NCBI RefSeq assembly: GCF_001874145.1
Contig: NZ_MPCX01000015.1
Span: 1-64,000, forward strand
Direction: 5' to 3'
Length of the DNA stretch: 64,000 bases
Origin: Lacinutrix sp. MedPE-SW
GTDB lineage: Bacteria; Bacteroidota; Bacteroidia; Flavobacteriales; Flavobacteriaceae
Positions 29,440 through 37,561 of this stretch are shown here, one piece after another; position 1 is the first letter of the stretch, and every line of letters starts with the position of its first letter. The notes beneath the pieces were generated by a model that searched no databases, was not told where the DNA came from, and worked only from the letters and a program-made list of their open reading frames with translations. The translations under genes were made by a program, and so were the position numbers.

Positions 29440-29570
29440 GCCTAACAACATGTGTAATTAATTGCTTGGTACAGGTCTACTCAGAATTTCCTTCGGATAT
29501 CCCTATGACTTGTCCACTTTTGCTAACTTTAGTCCTTAAAACATGTAACTAATCTTATACAAACCCGTTA
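29440..29570 (+). repeat. attC-like imperfect palindromic element
   Basis: It begins GCCTAACAAC immediately after the orphan gene's stop and ends CCCGTTA. The arms are imperfectly complementary (TAAC...TGTAATTAATT versus the reverse complement of AATCTTATACAAACCCGTTA). The interior contains a small TCC-TTC-GGA hairpin and the direct repeat AACATGT(G)TAA. The R''/R'-like ends (YYTAAC...GTTA) and position after a stop codon resemble integron attC or related cassette recombination sites. No integrase is present in the window. Confidence 0.45.
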
Positions 29571-29591
29571 AAAAAACCTTTTCTATAACAT

Positions 29592-29622
29592 AAAAAAAGC
29601 ACAGTTTAAAACTGTGCTTTTT
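29592..29622 (-). terminator. Terminator of the cysteine synthase gene
   Basis: Stem AAAAAGCACAGT/ACTGTGCTTTTT around TTAAA, with a terminal U-run on the minus transcript. It lies about 40 nt beyond the stop at 29662. Confidence 0.85.
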
Positions 29623-29661
29623 GATTTTATAATATGGGATTCCTGTATTTGCAGGTATTTG

Positions 29662-30642
29662 TTACTCTATATAACCTAATTCACGCATCCACTCGTCGTT
29701 AAACATTTTACCTACATAACGTGAGCCATGATCATGAAATAGTACCACAACTACATCTTCTGGTTTAAAGTGTTCTTTAAGTTGTAACACGCCTTTTATT
29801 GCTGCTCCTGCACTGTTGCCTAAAAACATACCTTCTTCTTTACTTAAACGCTGTGTGTAAACGGCAGCATCTTTATCGGTTACTTTTGTAAAGCCATCAA
29901 TGATATCGAAATCTACATTTTTTGGTAATATGTCTTCTCCAATACCTTCGGTTACGTAAGGATATATTTCATTTTCATCGAAAACTCCTGTTTCGTGGTA
30001 TTTTTTAAATACAGAACCGTAAGTATCTATTCCCCAAACTTTAACATCTGGATTTTGTTCTTTTAAATATTTACCTACTCCAGAGATTGTACCACCTGTT
30101 CCTACTCCAACTACAAAGTGTGTTATTTTACCTTCGGTTTGTTTCCAAATTTCTGGTCCTGTGCTTTGGTAATGTGCTTTTGCATTACTTGGGTTATCGT
30201 ATTGGTTTACGTACCAAGAGTTTGGTGTTTCTTCTCCTAATCGTTTTGATACTGAGTAGTACGATCTTGGATCGTCTGGTTCTACCGCTGTTGGGCATAC
30301 TACTACTTCTGCTCCTACGGCTTTTAATATATCTACTTTTTCTTTAGACTGCTTATCTGCCATTACAAATATACATTTGTAGCCTTTTACTATGGCTGCT
30401 AATGCAAGTCCCATTCCTGTGTTTCCTGAGGTTCCTTCTATTATGGTTCCGCCTGGTTTTAGTCTACCATCGGCTTCTGCATCTTCTATCATTTGCAAAG
30501 CCATACGGTCTTTTACAGAGTTTCCTGGATTAAAGGTTTCGTATTTTGCTAGTACTAAACACGGTAACTCTTGGGTTAACTTATTTAGTTTTACTAATGG
30601 TGTATTACCTATGGTTTCGAGAATATTTTTTGCGTATTGCAT
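29662..30642 (-). CDS. Cysteine synthase family protein (PLP-dependent)
   Basis: 326 aa fold-type II PLP enzyme. The PLP lysine is K44 in ETFNPGNSVKDR. The substrate loop GTSGNTG is at residues 70-76, and the phosphate-binding loop GVGTGGTISGVGKY lies near 178-191. O-acetylserine sulfhydrylase (CysK/CysM) activity is the likely role. Cystathionine beta-synthase-type activity cannot be excluded, as the sequence retains the extended C-terminus LFHDHGSRYVGKMFNDEWM. Single gene with its own promoter and terminator. Confidence 0.88.
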   Translation of the reverse strand: MQYAKNILETIGNTPLVKLNKLTQELPCLVLAKYETFNPGNSVKDRMALQMIEDAEADGRLKPGGTIIEGTSGNTGMGLALAAIVKGYKCIFVMADKQSKEKVDILKAVGAEVVVCPTAVEPDDPRSYYSVSKRLGEETPNSWYVNQYDNPSNAKAHYQSTGPEIWKQTEGKITHFVVGVGTGGTISGVGKYLKEQNPDVKVWGIDTYGSVFKKYHETGVFDENEIYPYVTEGIGEDILPKNVDFDIIDGFTKVTDKDAAVYTQRLSKEEGMFLGNSAGAAIKGVLQLKEHFKPEDVVVVLFHDHGSRYVGKMFNDEWMRELGYIE

Positions 30643-30661
30643 ATGTGTTTTTTTGCTTATG

Positions 30662-30669
30662 CAAAAGTA
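30662..30669 (-). promoter_or_regulatory. -7 box of the cysteine synthase gene
   Basis: TACTTTTG on the minus strand matches TAnnTTTG, 19 nt upstream of the ATG at 30642. No convincing -33 element. Confidence 0.5.
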
Positions 30670-30729
30670 GTAAAAACCGCAGTACTAAAAAGAGAATTGC
30701 CTTTATAATTAACTATTCTTTATCGTTTT

Positions 30730-30808
30730 GCCCGCGTTAGCGGTTGTAGCATTGTTGGAGCTCCTCGCAGAGAGCGACTGCGGAAAACGCGACCTTTAGG
30801 TAACGCCC
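30730..30808 (+). repeat. REP-like extragenic element, copy 2
   Basis: Starts GCCCGCGTTAG and ends GGTAACGCCC. Inside it shares TTGTTGgAGCTC, AGCGACTGC and CGCGACCTTTAGGTAACGCCC-type blocks with copy 1 in the same order. It lies between the permease and cysteine synthase genes, clearly GC-richer than the flanks. Confidence 0.6.
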
Positions 30809-30818
30809 AATTTTTTAC

Positions 30819-32057
30819 TTATTCGAAGCGCATTGCTTTTACTGGTGATATTTTTGTTATAATGTAAGATGGTAATAATAGCATGACTAAACAGAGTATA
30901 AATGTGCCTATGTTTAAGGCTAGTATGTAGCTTATGTCTAAATATACTGGAACATACGTCATGTAATAATTTTCTGGGTTTGGGAATTTTATAAACTGAA
31001 AATATTTTTGTGCTAATAGTAAGCCTAATCCTATAAGGTTTCCCCAAAATAAGCCTAATACTATTAAATAGGTTGCATTATAAATAAAGATTTTTCGTAT
31101 GCTTAGGTTGCTACCGCCTAGCGATTTTATTATTCCTATCATGCGTGTGCGCTCTAAAATTAATACCAGCAATGCTGTTATCATGTTTATTCCTGCTACA
31201 AGTATCATGATACCTATTATGCCAAATATGTTGTTTACAAATATGCTTATCCACTCGAATATTGTTGGAAAGCGTTGCGTTATGGTTTTAGAGTCTAAAA
31301 TAGATGGAATTTCATGCCTTATGGCTTGGCCTGTTTGGTCTAAGGTATTAAAATCTTCTATAAATACTTCAAAATTGCCTACTTGGTTGTCGTCCCATTT
31401 GTTAAGACGTTGTATGTGCTTTATATCGCCTATGGCATATAATTGGTCGTACTCTTTAAATCCAGAATCATAAATTCCTACAATGTTATATTGCATGATT
31501 CTTGGCGGTTGGTTTAGATTTTCTTTTATAAAATTGGCTTGTATTTTATCGCCAACTTTTATTTTAAGCCTGTTTGCAAAATATTTGGAGATTAGTAAGT
31601 CTTCGTTTCTTTTTTTTGTAAAATCTGGTAAACGACCTTCTATTAAATATTCTTTGAAAAACTGCCAGTCGTAATCTGCACCAACACCTTTTATTACTAA
31701 GTATTCTACATTGTCTTCTAAACGTATTACTGTGCCTTTTGTTGCTACGCCTTGTATATGGCGAACTCCACTTACACTTGTAAAATTAGGATAAAACTCT
31801 TGATTTGTACTTATTGGGTTTTCGCTTTCTTGTGAATTATTATTATCGTAATTTGTAATGGTTACGTGACCGTTAAAGGCTACTACTTTATCTCTAATTT
31901 TGTGTTGTAGCCCGATACCGGTTGCTATAGCAATCATCATTACTATTATACCAATAGCAATTGCAGCTATACCAATTTTTATTATTGGTGCCGATATACT
32001 ACTTTTATACGCTTTACTATCAATTATGCGTTTAGCTATAAAGTATTCGAAATTCAA
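30819..32057 (-). CDS. FtsX-like ABC transporter permease (LolC/LolE type)
   Basis: 412 aa. An N-terminal transmembrane helix (about residues 25-50, IIKIGIAAIAIGIIVMMIAIATGIG) is followed by a large periplasmic MacB-type domain (about 60-260) and three C-terminal helices in an FtsX domain (IFVNNIFGIIGIMILVAGINM, then the typical LVLILERTRMIGIIKSLGGSNLSIRKIF). It fits the LolC/E lipoprotein-release permeases; the ATPase partner is not adjacent. The start is TTG at 32057, giving MNFEYFIAKRIIDSKAYKSS; no ATG fits. Only 8 bp separate it from the divergent NamZ-like gene. Confidence 0.88.
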   Translation of the reverse strand: MNFEYFIAKRIIDSKAYKSSISAPIIKIGIAAIAIGIIVMMIAIATGIGLQHKIRDKVVAFNGHVTITNYDNNNSQESENPISTNQEFYPNFTSVSGVRHIQGVATKGTVIRLEDNVEYLVIKGVGADYDWQFFKEYLIEGRLPDFTKKRNEDLLISKYFANRLKIKVGDKIQANFIKENLNQPPRIMQYNIVGIYDSGFKEYDQLYAIGDIKHIQRLNKWDDNQVGNFEVFIEDFNTLDQTGQAIRHEIPSILDSKTITQRFPTIFEWISIFVNNIFGIIGIMILVAGINMITALLVLILERTRMIGIIKSLGGSNLSIRKIFIYNATYLIVLGLFWGNLIGLGLLLAQKYFQFIKFPNPENYYMTYVPVYLDISYILALNIGTFILCLVMLLLPSYIITKISPVKAMRFE

Positions 32058-32065
32058 ATTATAAT

Positions 32066-33334
32066 ATGAAATTAATTTTCCTCAAAAATACAGTTTTATT
32101 ATTTCTTTTTTTAGCATTTTCATGCGGAAAGGCTAATAAAGTAGAAGATAAAACTATTAATAGTACTATTGCTAATAAAAGTGAACACTCTAAGCTAAGT
32201 ATAGAAAAACAAACTGAAACCGTAAAACCTCTAACTATTGGTGCTAACCAAACTCATGCTTATTTAAATTTATTACAAGGCAAACGTGTTGGTGTTGTTG
32301 CTAACCAAACGAGTGTAATTTTTAAATGTAACTCGCAAACGCATATTGTTGACTCTTTAGTCTCTTTAAATGTTGACCTAAAAAAAGTATTTGCGCCAGA
32401 GCATGGCTTTCGTGGTACTGCAGATGCTGGTGAAGTGGTTAAAGATGGTATTGATACTAAAACAGGCTTACCCATTGTTTCTTTATACGGCAAAAACAAA
32501 AAGCCTACTGCTTCGCAATTACAAGATTTAGATATTGTTATTTTTGATATTCAAGATGTTGGCGCACGTTTTTACACTTATATTTCTTCGCTTCATTACG
32601 TAATGGAAGCTTGCGCAGAAAACAACATACCTATGATTATTTTAGACCGACCAAACCCAAATGGTCACTATATTGATGGTCCTGTTTTAGAACCTGAATA
32701 CAAAAGTTTTGTTGGTATGCACCCAATACCTATTGTTCATGGCATGACTATTGGCGAATATGCAAAAATGATTAATGGAGAAAATTGGCTGGATAACGAT
32801 ATTAAATGCGACATAACAGTTATTAAAATGAAAAACTATTCGCATGATTTACCTTATAGTTTACCTATAAAACCTTCACCTAATTTACCTAACGATATTG
32901 CTATTAACTTATACCCTAGTTTATGTTTTTTTGAAGGTACAAATGTTAGTGCTGGTCGTGGTACAGATTTGCAGTTTCAAGTTTTTGGCTCGCCATTTTT
33001 AAATAAAACTAGAACTAATTTTACTTTTACACCTCAACCTAATGATGGTGCAAAATACCCTAAACATGAAAATAAGTTATGCTATGGTTTTAACCTTACT
33101 AATACAACAAGGCTTGATTCTATTAATTTAAGCTATATAATTTCTGCATATAATACTACTAAAGATAAGAGTACATTTTTTTTAAAAAATGGTTTTTTTG
33201 GAAAATTAGCTGGTACTAAAAAACTGCAAAACCAGATTGAAGCTGGTTGGACAGAAAACAAAATAAAAGCCACCTGGAAAGATGGCTTAGATAATTTTAA
33301 TTCTATTAGAAACAAATATTTGCTTTATAACTAG
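32066..33334 (+). CDS. NamZ-like exo-beta-N-acetylmuramidase (DUF1343) lipoprotein
   Basis: 422 aa. The lipoprotein signal peptide has lipobox LAFSC (C20). The body carries DUF1343 motifs: GKRVGVVANQTSV, FAPEHGFRGTADAGEVV, SLYGKNKKPT, DIVIFDIQDVGARFYTYISSLHYVMEA, LDRPNPNGHYIDGPVL and FFEGTNVSAGRGTDLQFQVFGSP. Members related to NamZ release N-acetylmuramic acid from non-reducing ends of peptidoglycan fragments, so a cell-wall recycling role in the periplasm or outer membrane is likely. Its stop overlaps the stop of the next, convergent gene. Confidence 0.88.
   Translation: MKLIFLKNTVLLFLFLAFSCGKANKVEDKTINSTIANKSEHSKLSIEKQTETVKPLTIGANQTHAYLNLLQGKRVGVVANQTSVIFKCNSQTHIVDSLVSLNVDLKKVFAPEHGFRGTADAGEVVKDGIDTKTGLPIVSLYGKNKKPTASQLQDLDIVIFDIQDVGARFYTYISSLHYVMEACAENNIPMIILDRPNPNGHYIDGPVLEPEYKSFVGMHPIPIVHGMTIGEYAKMINGENWLDNDIKCDITVIKMKNYSHDLPYSLPIKPSPNLPNDIAINLYPSLCFFEGTNVSAGRGTDLQFQVFGSPFLNKTRTNFTFTPQPNDGAKYPKHENKLCYGFNLTNTTRLDSINLSYIISAYNTTKDKSTFFLKNGFFGKLAGTKKLQNQIEAGWTENKIKATWKDGLDNFNSIRNKYLLYN
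32083..32090 (-). promoter_or_regulatory. Candidate -7 box for the permease gene, inside the NamZ-like gene
   Basis: TATTTTTG on the minus strand matches TAnnTTTG exactly, 25 nt before the TTG start, and overlaps codons 6-9 of the divergent gene. Confidence 0.45.
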
Positions 33335-34527
33335 TTTTCGTAAGGCTTTCCGTTTGGCCTTAAATTATTTGCTCTATAATCTGCTCGCGTTTGCTTTTTT
33401 AAAGTCTCGCTATTTTTATCGGTTAAATTGTAAGTAACTTTTGTTACCGTAATTAAAGTACCTTGAGATTTTTTATCTTTTGAAGCTGGTTTATTAGCTA
33501 CTGTTTCTTTTAAATCAATTTCTTTTTCAAGGCTAGCTAACGACTCTTTCGCTGCTTTTTCTTTTCGCTCTAACGCTAAAGCGAAACCAGATTTTTTACC
33601 AGCATTTGGTCTCTTTTTTACTTTACGCTTTGGCTTCGTTTCTTTTTCAGAATTAGCACTTGCTACTCTAACATCTTTATTGTTTTTTGTACTTGTTTTA
33701 GAGTTTGTTTTAATAGACTTTTCTTGTTTATCTCTGCTTGTTTCTTTTATTTTAGAATTGGCAGATGCTATACTTGTATTTTTATTATCGTCTGTAGATT
33801 TTGATTTTGCACTAGCTATCCTAGTATTCTGCTTGTTTTTAGTATTGTATCTAGAATATCTAGAATTAACATTTGAGTGATTATGACTTTTAGAATTAGC
33901 ACTTGCAACTCTTATGTCTTTACTTTTAGTATTTTGCTTAGTAGACTGAGATTGAGATGCTCTAGAAGTTCTATCTTTACTAGCTCTATTCGAGGATGTT
34001 CTATTATTTACTTTTTGTTTAGGTTTAGCAGATGCTAATCGCGTATTTTTAGTATTGTCGTTAGAAATATAAATTTTCTTTTTAAGCGGTTTAATATTTC
34101 TATCAAGTTGTTGTTCTTCGGTTAAGCTTGATCTTAATATACTTTCTTCTAAATCTGCAATAGCATTGTCTGGTACAGGAATAGGATCCACACGTTTTAC
34201 ACCTAAAGCAATAATTTTGTCTTCTCTATATACTGCGATAGTGTATCTTCCTTGTTTTAAATGATATAATGGGATGTTTACTTCGTGACTTCCTACATCT
34301 ATAATTTCACTGTCTTTTTCTTCGTGACTTAAAAACGTTACACGTAAAATTTCTTTATCACTTTTAAGAATTAATGTATCAAGCGTAGTATTTAAACGCT
34401 GCTCTAAGCCTTTAGCTTCGTCATTAATATTTTTTTTAATATTTGTAACAGCTAAATCTTGACCAAAGCAAGTAAAACTTAACATAAATGTTAAAGCGAA
34501 TAAGTAGTATGTTTTTATTTTTCTCAT
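33331..34527 (-). CDS. Secreted hypothetical protein with RVASANSK repeats
   Basis: 398 aa. It has a signal peptide (MRKIKTYYLFALTFMLSFTCFG). A globular-looking region follows (about residues 24-130, with TLDTLILKSDKEILRVTFLS and HEVNIPLYHLKQGRYTIAVYRED). Next comes a long basic, Ser/Asn/Lys/Thr-rich region (about 150-330) with five copies of a motif like (T/V)R(I/V)ASA(N/K)SK. A Lys/Glu-rich segment and a short end (YRANNLRPNGKPYEN) complete it. I do not recognise a named family. The repeats look disordered. Convergent with the NamZ-like gene, sharing the four bases CTAG as overlapping stop codons. Confidence 0.75.
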   Translation of the reverse strand: MRKIKTYYLFALTFMLSFTCFGQDLAVTNIKKNINDEAKGLEQRLNTTLDTLILKSDKEILRVTFLSHEEKDSEIIDVGSHEVNIPLYHLKQGRYTIAVYREDKIIALGVKRVDPIPVPDNAIADLEESILRSSLTEEQQLDRNIKPLKKKIYISNDNTKNTRLASAKPKQKVNNRTSSNRASKDRTSRASQSQSTKQNTKSKDIRVASANSKSHNHSNVNSRYSRYNTKNKQNTRIASAKSKSTDDNKNTSIASANSKIKETSRDKQEKSIKTNSKTSTKNNKDVRVASANSEKETKPKRKVKKRPNAGKKSGFALALERKEKAAKESLASLEKEIDLKETVANKPASKDKKSQGTLITVTKVTYNLTDKNSETLKKQTRADYRANNLRPNGKPYEN

Positions 34528-34813
34528 AATTAAAACTTTACAATTAGTTTAATTCTGCTAAAAATCAATTGTTCGTTTCAGGGACTGTAAAACTATCGCA
34601 TTGTTAGAATATACCATAGTTTATTACCTTTAAATTAAGAGAAATTAGTTAAAACACATAAATTATTCGTTTAAGCGCAATATATTCTGATAATCAATAG
34701 GTTGCTACGTAAAACTACGTACAAATTATATAATTAATAATGTTTTAAACAAGTGACAACATATTATTAAAAAAGAATAGGTTTTTAATAGAAAATTATT
34801 GATTTTATGTACT
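34528..34813. other. 286 bp intergenic region
   Basis: AT-rich; no coding region or RNA gene was recognised. It contains two copies of TACGTA near 34710-34725 and a weak TAGTTTTA -7-like sequence upstream of the repeat protein. Confidence 0.4.
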
Positions 34814-35656
34814 TTATTCTGAAGCTTTAATTTCTGTAGTTGGTCTTCTATATTTGTGAAATGGTTGCCTTAATAAGTGTTTTAAACTAGCATTTTCTTC
34901 GGCATTAGGAAAAGTATCTACACCATAGATTATTTTTTCTCTATCTAAACTCATAAAAGTGCCAAAAATACGATCCCAAATAGAAAATATATTCCCATAG
35001 TTAGAGTCTGTATATGGCAATACATTATGATGATGTACTTTATGCATATCTGGCGATACAATTACATAGCTAAGCAATTTATCTAACTGCTTTGGCATTT
35101 TAATATTGGCATGTGTTAACTGTGCAAAAACTAGAGATATTGATTGATACAACATGACTACACCTATTGGAGCTCCAATAATAAACACACCTAAAAGCGT
35201 AAACAAAAAACGAATGATACTCTCTAGTGGATGATGCCTATTTGCTGTTGTAGTATCTACTTCATGGTCGCTATGGTGTACCAAATGCACCATCCATAAA
35301 AAACTAACTTTATGCTCTGTAAAATGTGCTAAATAAGCTCCAATAAAATCTAAAAGTAACAGTCCTAAAACTACAAATAACCATAATGGCATATCTGGTA
35401 ACCAATTAAGTATCCCAAAATTATTTATGGTTACCCAATCTGCAGTTTTTAATAATAAAAATGCTAAGGCAAAATTTACAATTATAGTGGTGATTGTAAA
35501 AAACAAATTTGGCCAAGCATGCTTCCATTTTTTATACTTAAAATTAAATAATGGTAATACACCTTCAAGTAGCCAAAACAAAGTGATACCACCTACTAAT
35601 AGAATACTTCTGTGTAATGATGGTATGGTTTCAAAATAATGTATTATAGTTTCCAA
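34814..35656 (-). CDS. Sterol desaturase/fatty acid hydroxylase family protein
   Basis: 280 aa integral membrane di-iron hydroxylase family protein with 4-5 membrane helices. Histidine motifs are visible: HFTEH (111-115), HLVHHSDH (124-131), NRHHP (139-143) and KVHHHN near 210. Homologues hydroxylate or desaturate lipids or carotenoids; the substrate is unknown. The start is TTG at 35656 (METIIHYFETIPSLH); the frame closes upstream at a TAA 15 nt earlier without any ATG, and the next ATG is far inside the protein. Confidence 0.88.
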   Translation of the reverse strand: METIIHYFETIPSLHRSILLVGGITLFWLLEGVLPLFNFKYKKWKHAWPNLFFTITTIIVNFALAFLLLKTADWVTINNFGILNWLPDMPLWLFVVLGLLLLDFIGAYLAHFTEHKVSFLWMVHLVHHSDHEVDTTTANRHHPLESIIRFLFTLLGVFIIGAPIGVVMLYQSISLVFAQLTHANIKMPKQLDKLLSYVIVSPDMHKVHHHNVLPYTDSNYGNIFSIWDRIFGTFMSLDREKIIYGVDTFPNAEENASLKHLLRQPFHKYRRPTTEIKASE

Positions 35657-35725
35657 AATCTTAATTTTTATAAATATAACGAAAAAATAAAAATGAGTTT
35701 TACCAATCCTAAAGCTGAAATTGTT

Positions 35726-36220
35726 TTAAACTTTAATTTGTGCTTTCATTTTTTCAACAATATTAAATGCTGCAGGACAAATGGCTACATTTTTTAAAGT
35801 AAGATTTGAAATTTGCTGAAACTTTTTACGGTCTGTATGCGGAAACTCCCTACATGCTTTTGGTCTAACATCATATATAGAACAGTAGTTATCTGCACTT
35901 AAAAAAGTGCAAGGCACACTTTGCAAAACATAGTCGTTATCTTCATCAACTCTTAAAAACTGATCAATAAACTTTTGAGTTTTCATTTTAAAATGCTTTG
36001 CAATGCGCTCTACATCTCTATCTGTAAATAAAGGTCCTGTTGTTTTACAACAATTTGCACACTCCAAGCAATCGGTTTTTGTAAACTCTTCTTCATGCAA
36101 TTCCTGCATAATATAATCTAACTGTTTTGGCGGCTTTTTTTTAAGCTTTGTAAAAAAGGTTTTGTTTTCCTTATGCTTATCTTTGGCGAGCTTTGGTAGG
36201 TTATTTATATAATCTTGCAT
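35726..36220 (-). CDS. YkgJ-family cysteine cluster protein
   Basis: 164 aa. The CxxCxxCC cluster C51-x2-C54-x2-CC57-58 (DCLECANCCKTTGP) is followed by C103, C112 and C122 (VPCTFLSADNYCSIYDVRPKACREFPH), the YkgJ/UPF0153 pattern that probably binds a Zn or Fe-S centre. Function is unknown. Its promoter -7 box ends 4 nt before the ATG, so the mRNA may be leaderless. Confidence 0.9.
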   Translation of the reverse strand: MQDYINNLPKLAKDKHKENKTFFTKLKKKPPKQLDYIMQELHEEEFTKTDCLECANCCKTTGPLFTDRDVERIAKHFKMKTQKFIDQFLRVDEDNDYVLQSVPCTFLSADNYCSIYDVRPKACREFPHTDRKKFQQISNLTLKNVAICPAAFNIVEKMKAQIKV

Positions 36221-36224
36221 CGTG

Positions 36225-36232
36225 CAAAAATA
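36225..36232 (-). promoter_or_regulatory. -7 box of the YkgJ-like gene
   Basis: TATTTTTG matches TAnnTTTG. Only CACG lies between it and the ATG at 36220, predicting transcription start at or next to the start codon. Confidence 0.5.
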
Positions 36233-36306
36233 ATACTTTTAAAACGAGTTTTATAGCTTGAAAAAGTTAATTGAGTTTGCGCTATAGAAATAAAAAAACA
36301 TTTAAA

Positions 36307-37005
36307 ATGAAAGACCTTTTTGGAAACGCTTTGTTAGATTACTACAACAATACAGCTTCAGAAGATATTATTACCTCAACAAATATATCTGACGAAGATA
36401 CCTTACCATTAGACTACCTTTTTAGAGACTATACTAACATGCCTAAGGTAGAACAAAAGGCGCTTGAAATTTCTAAAGGAAAAATATTAGATGTTGGTTG
36501 TGGTGCAGGAAGTCATAGTTTATACTTACAAGAAAAAGGAAAACTAGTAAAAGCAATAGATGTCTCTAAAGGTGCAATTGCAGTATCAAAAAAAAGAGGT
36601 GTTATTAATGCGCAGCAAATTTCTCTTTTAGATGAAACTGAAACTTTTGACACTATTCTTTTATTAATGAATGGCACCGGAATTTTTCAAACCATTGAGC
36701 AGTTACCAAAGTATTTAAAACATTTAAAAAGTTTATTAAATAAAGACGGACAAATTTTAATTGACTCTAGTGATATTAAATATATGTATGAAGATGAAGA
36801 TGGTGGCTTTTGGCAAGATTTAAACTCTGGCTATTATGGTGAACTTGATTATTTTTTAAGCTACAAAGGTGAAGCTGAAACACCTATGAAATGGTTGTAC
36901 TTAGATTTTACAACCTTAAATATTGCTTGCGCTTCTGTTGGTTTAAAATGCGAAATGCTCACACAAGGCGAGCATTTTGATTATTTAGCTAAAATTTACG
37001 TTTAA
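36307..37005 (+). CDS. Class I SAM-dependent methyltransferase
   Basis: 232 aa from the ATG at 36307 (MKDLFGNALLDYYN). A TTG 36 nt upstream could extend it, but that segment looks non-conserved. Motif I is ILDVGCGAGSH (60-70). The acidic motif II region reads VKAIDVSKGAI, and a motif IV-like LLMNGTGIFQ follows. The substrate is not predictable. It is divergent from the YkgJ-like gene and convergent with the DUF2059 gene, with stop codons overlapping in TTAA. Confidence 0.85.
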   Translation: MKDLFGNALLDYYNNTASEDIITSTNISDEDTLPLDYLFRDYTNMPKVEQKALEISKGKILDVGCGAGSHSLYLQEKGKLVKAIDVSKGAIAVSKKRGVINAQQISLLDETETFDTILLLMNGTGIFQTIEQLPKYLKHLKSLLNKDGQILIDSSDIKYMYEDEDGGFWQDLNSGYYGELDYFLSYKGEAETPMKWLYLDFTTLNIACASVGLKCEMLTQGEHFDYLAKIYV

Positions 37006-37529
37006 AGATTATATCCTTTTTCAGAAAGGAAAGCAATAGCACCACGATAAACATTGCTACTCCAAGTTTCAGAAATTTTACTCATAGACTCATTCATAGA
37101 ATCTTGAGATCCTGTAATTTTTCTACCAGTTTCGCTACTATAAAACTTACTTAAAGCTACTTTATCACTTTCTGTTAATCCATCTTTTTTAAACATATTC
37201 TTTCCTGCTTGAGAAGCATATAAAGCGTTCATGTTTTTTACATCTTGATGCGTAAAGTGACCTCGATAAGCAGACACTATCATTTGTGCCAATTTATCCA
37301 TAGCATCACTTTTTCCTTCTTTTACTTGAGCCCAAACAGTATCTGGTACATTTTCTTCTTTAAATTGTACTTGTAGCATCTCGTACATTTGTTCCATTAC
37401 ATCTTCGTAATAAGACATTGTACCATTACTTGTAATGCATTTTTTTACATCTGCACTATAATCATCAACTTGAGCATTAACAGCTAATGTTACTGTGAAC
37501 ATTAAAATGAGGGATAGTATTTTTTTCAT
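37002..37529 (-). CDS. Secreted DUF2059-like protein
   Basis: 175 aa from the ATG at 37529 (MKKILSLILMFTVTLAVNAQ, signal peptide). A GTG 30 nt further upstream also opens the frame but lies before the signal sequence. The helical body includes DVMEQMYEMLQVQFKEENVPDTVW, FTHQDVKNMNALYASQAGKNMF and KFYSSETGRKI, a DUF2059-type arrangement; function unknown. It lies downstream of the amidohydrolase gene (32 nt), so likely cotranscribed. Confidence 0.75.
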   Translation of the reverse strand: MKKILSLILMFTVTLAVNAQVDDYSADVKKCITSNGTMSYYEDVMEQMYEMLQVQFKEENVPDTVWAQVKEGKSDAMDKLAQMIVSAYRGHFTHQDVKNMNALYASQAGKNMFKKDGLTESDKVALSKFYSSETGRKITGSQDSMNESMSKISETWSSNVYRGAIAFLSEKGYNL

Positions 37530-37561
37530 TTGGTATAATATTGTTTTATTGGCAAACACAA

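Noticed and set aside
30819-32057. Permease as FtsX, partner of the FtsE at 44.4 kb
   Set aside because: It is 412 aa with a MacB-type periplasmic domain and LolC/E-like sequence; FtsX is shorter. The genes are 12 kb apart.
33600-34080. RVASANSK repeats as a CRISPR or minisatellite array
   Set aside because: The similarity is at the protein level with variable spacing; the DNA units are short, diverged and in frame within one coding region.
34600-34800. Possible small RNA in the gap before the sterol desaturase family gene
   Set aside because: Only weak TACGTA repeats and A/T-rich sequence; no promoter-terminator pair could be seen.
36271-36306. Upstream TTG extension of the methyltransferase
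   Set aside because: The added 12 residues are basic and not like family N-termini; the ATG at 36307 directly precedes a plausible start.
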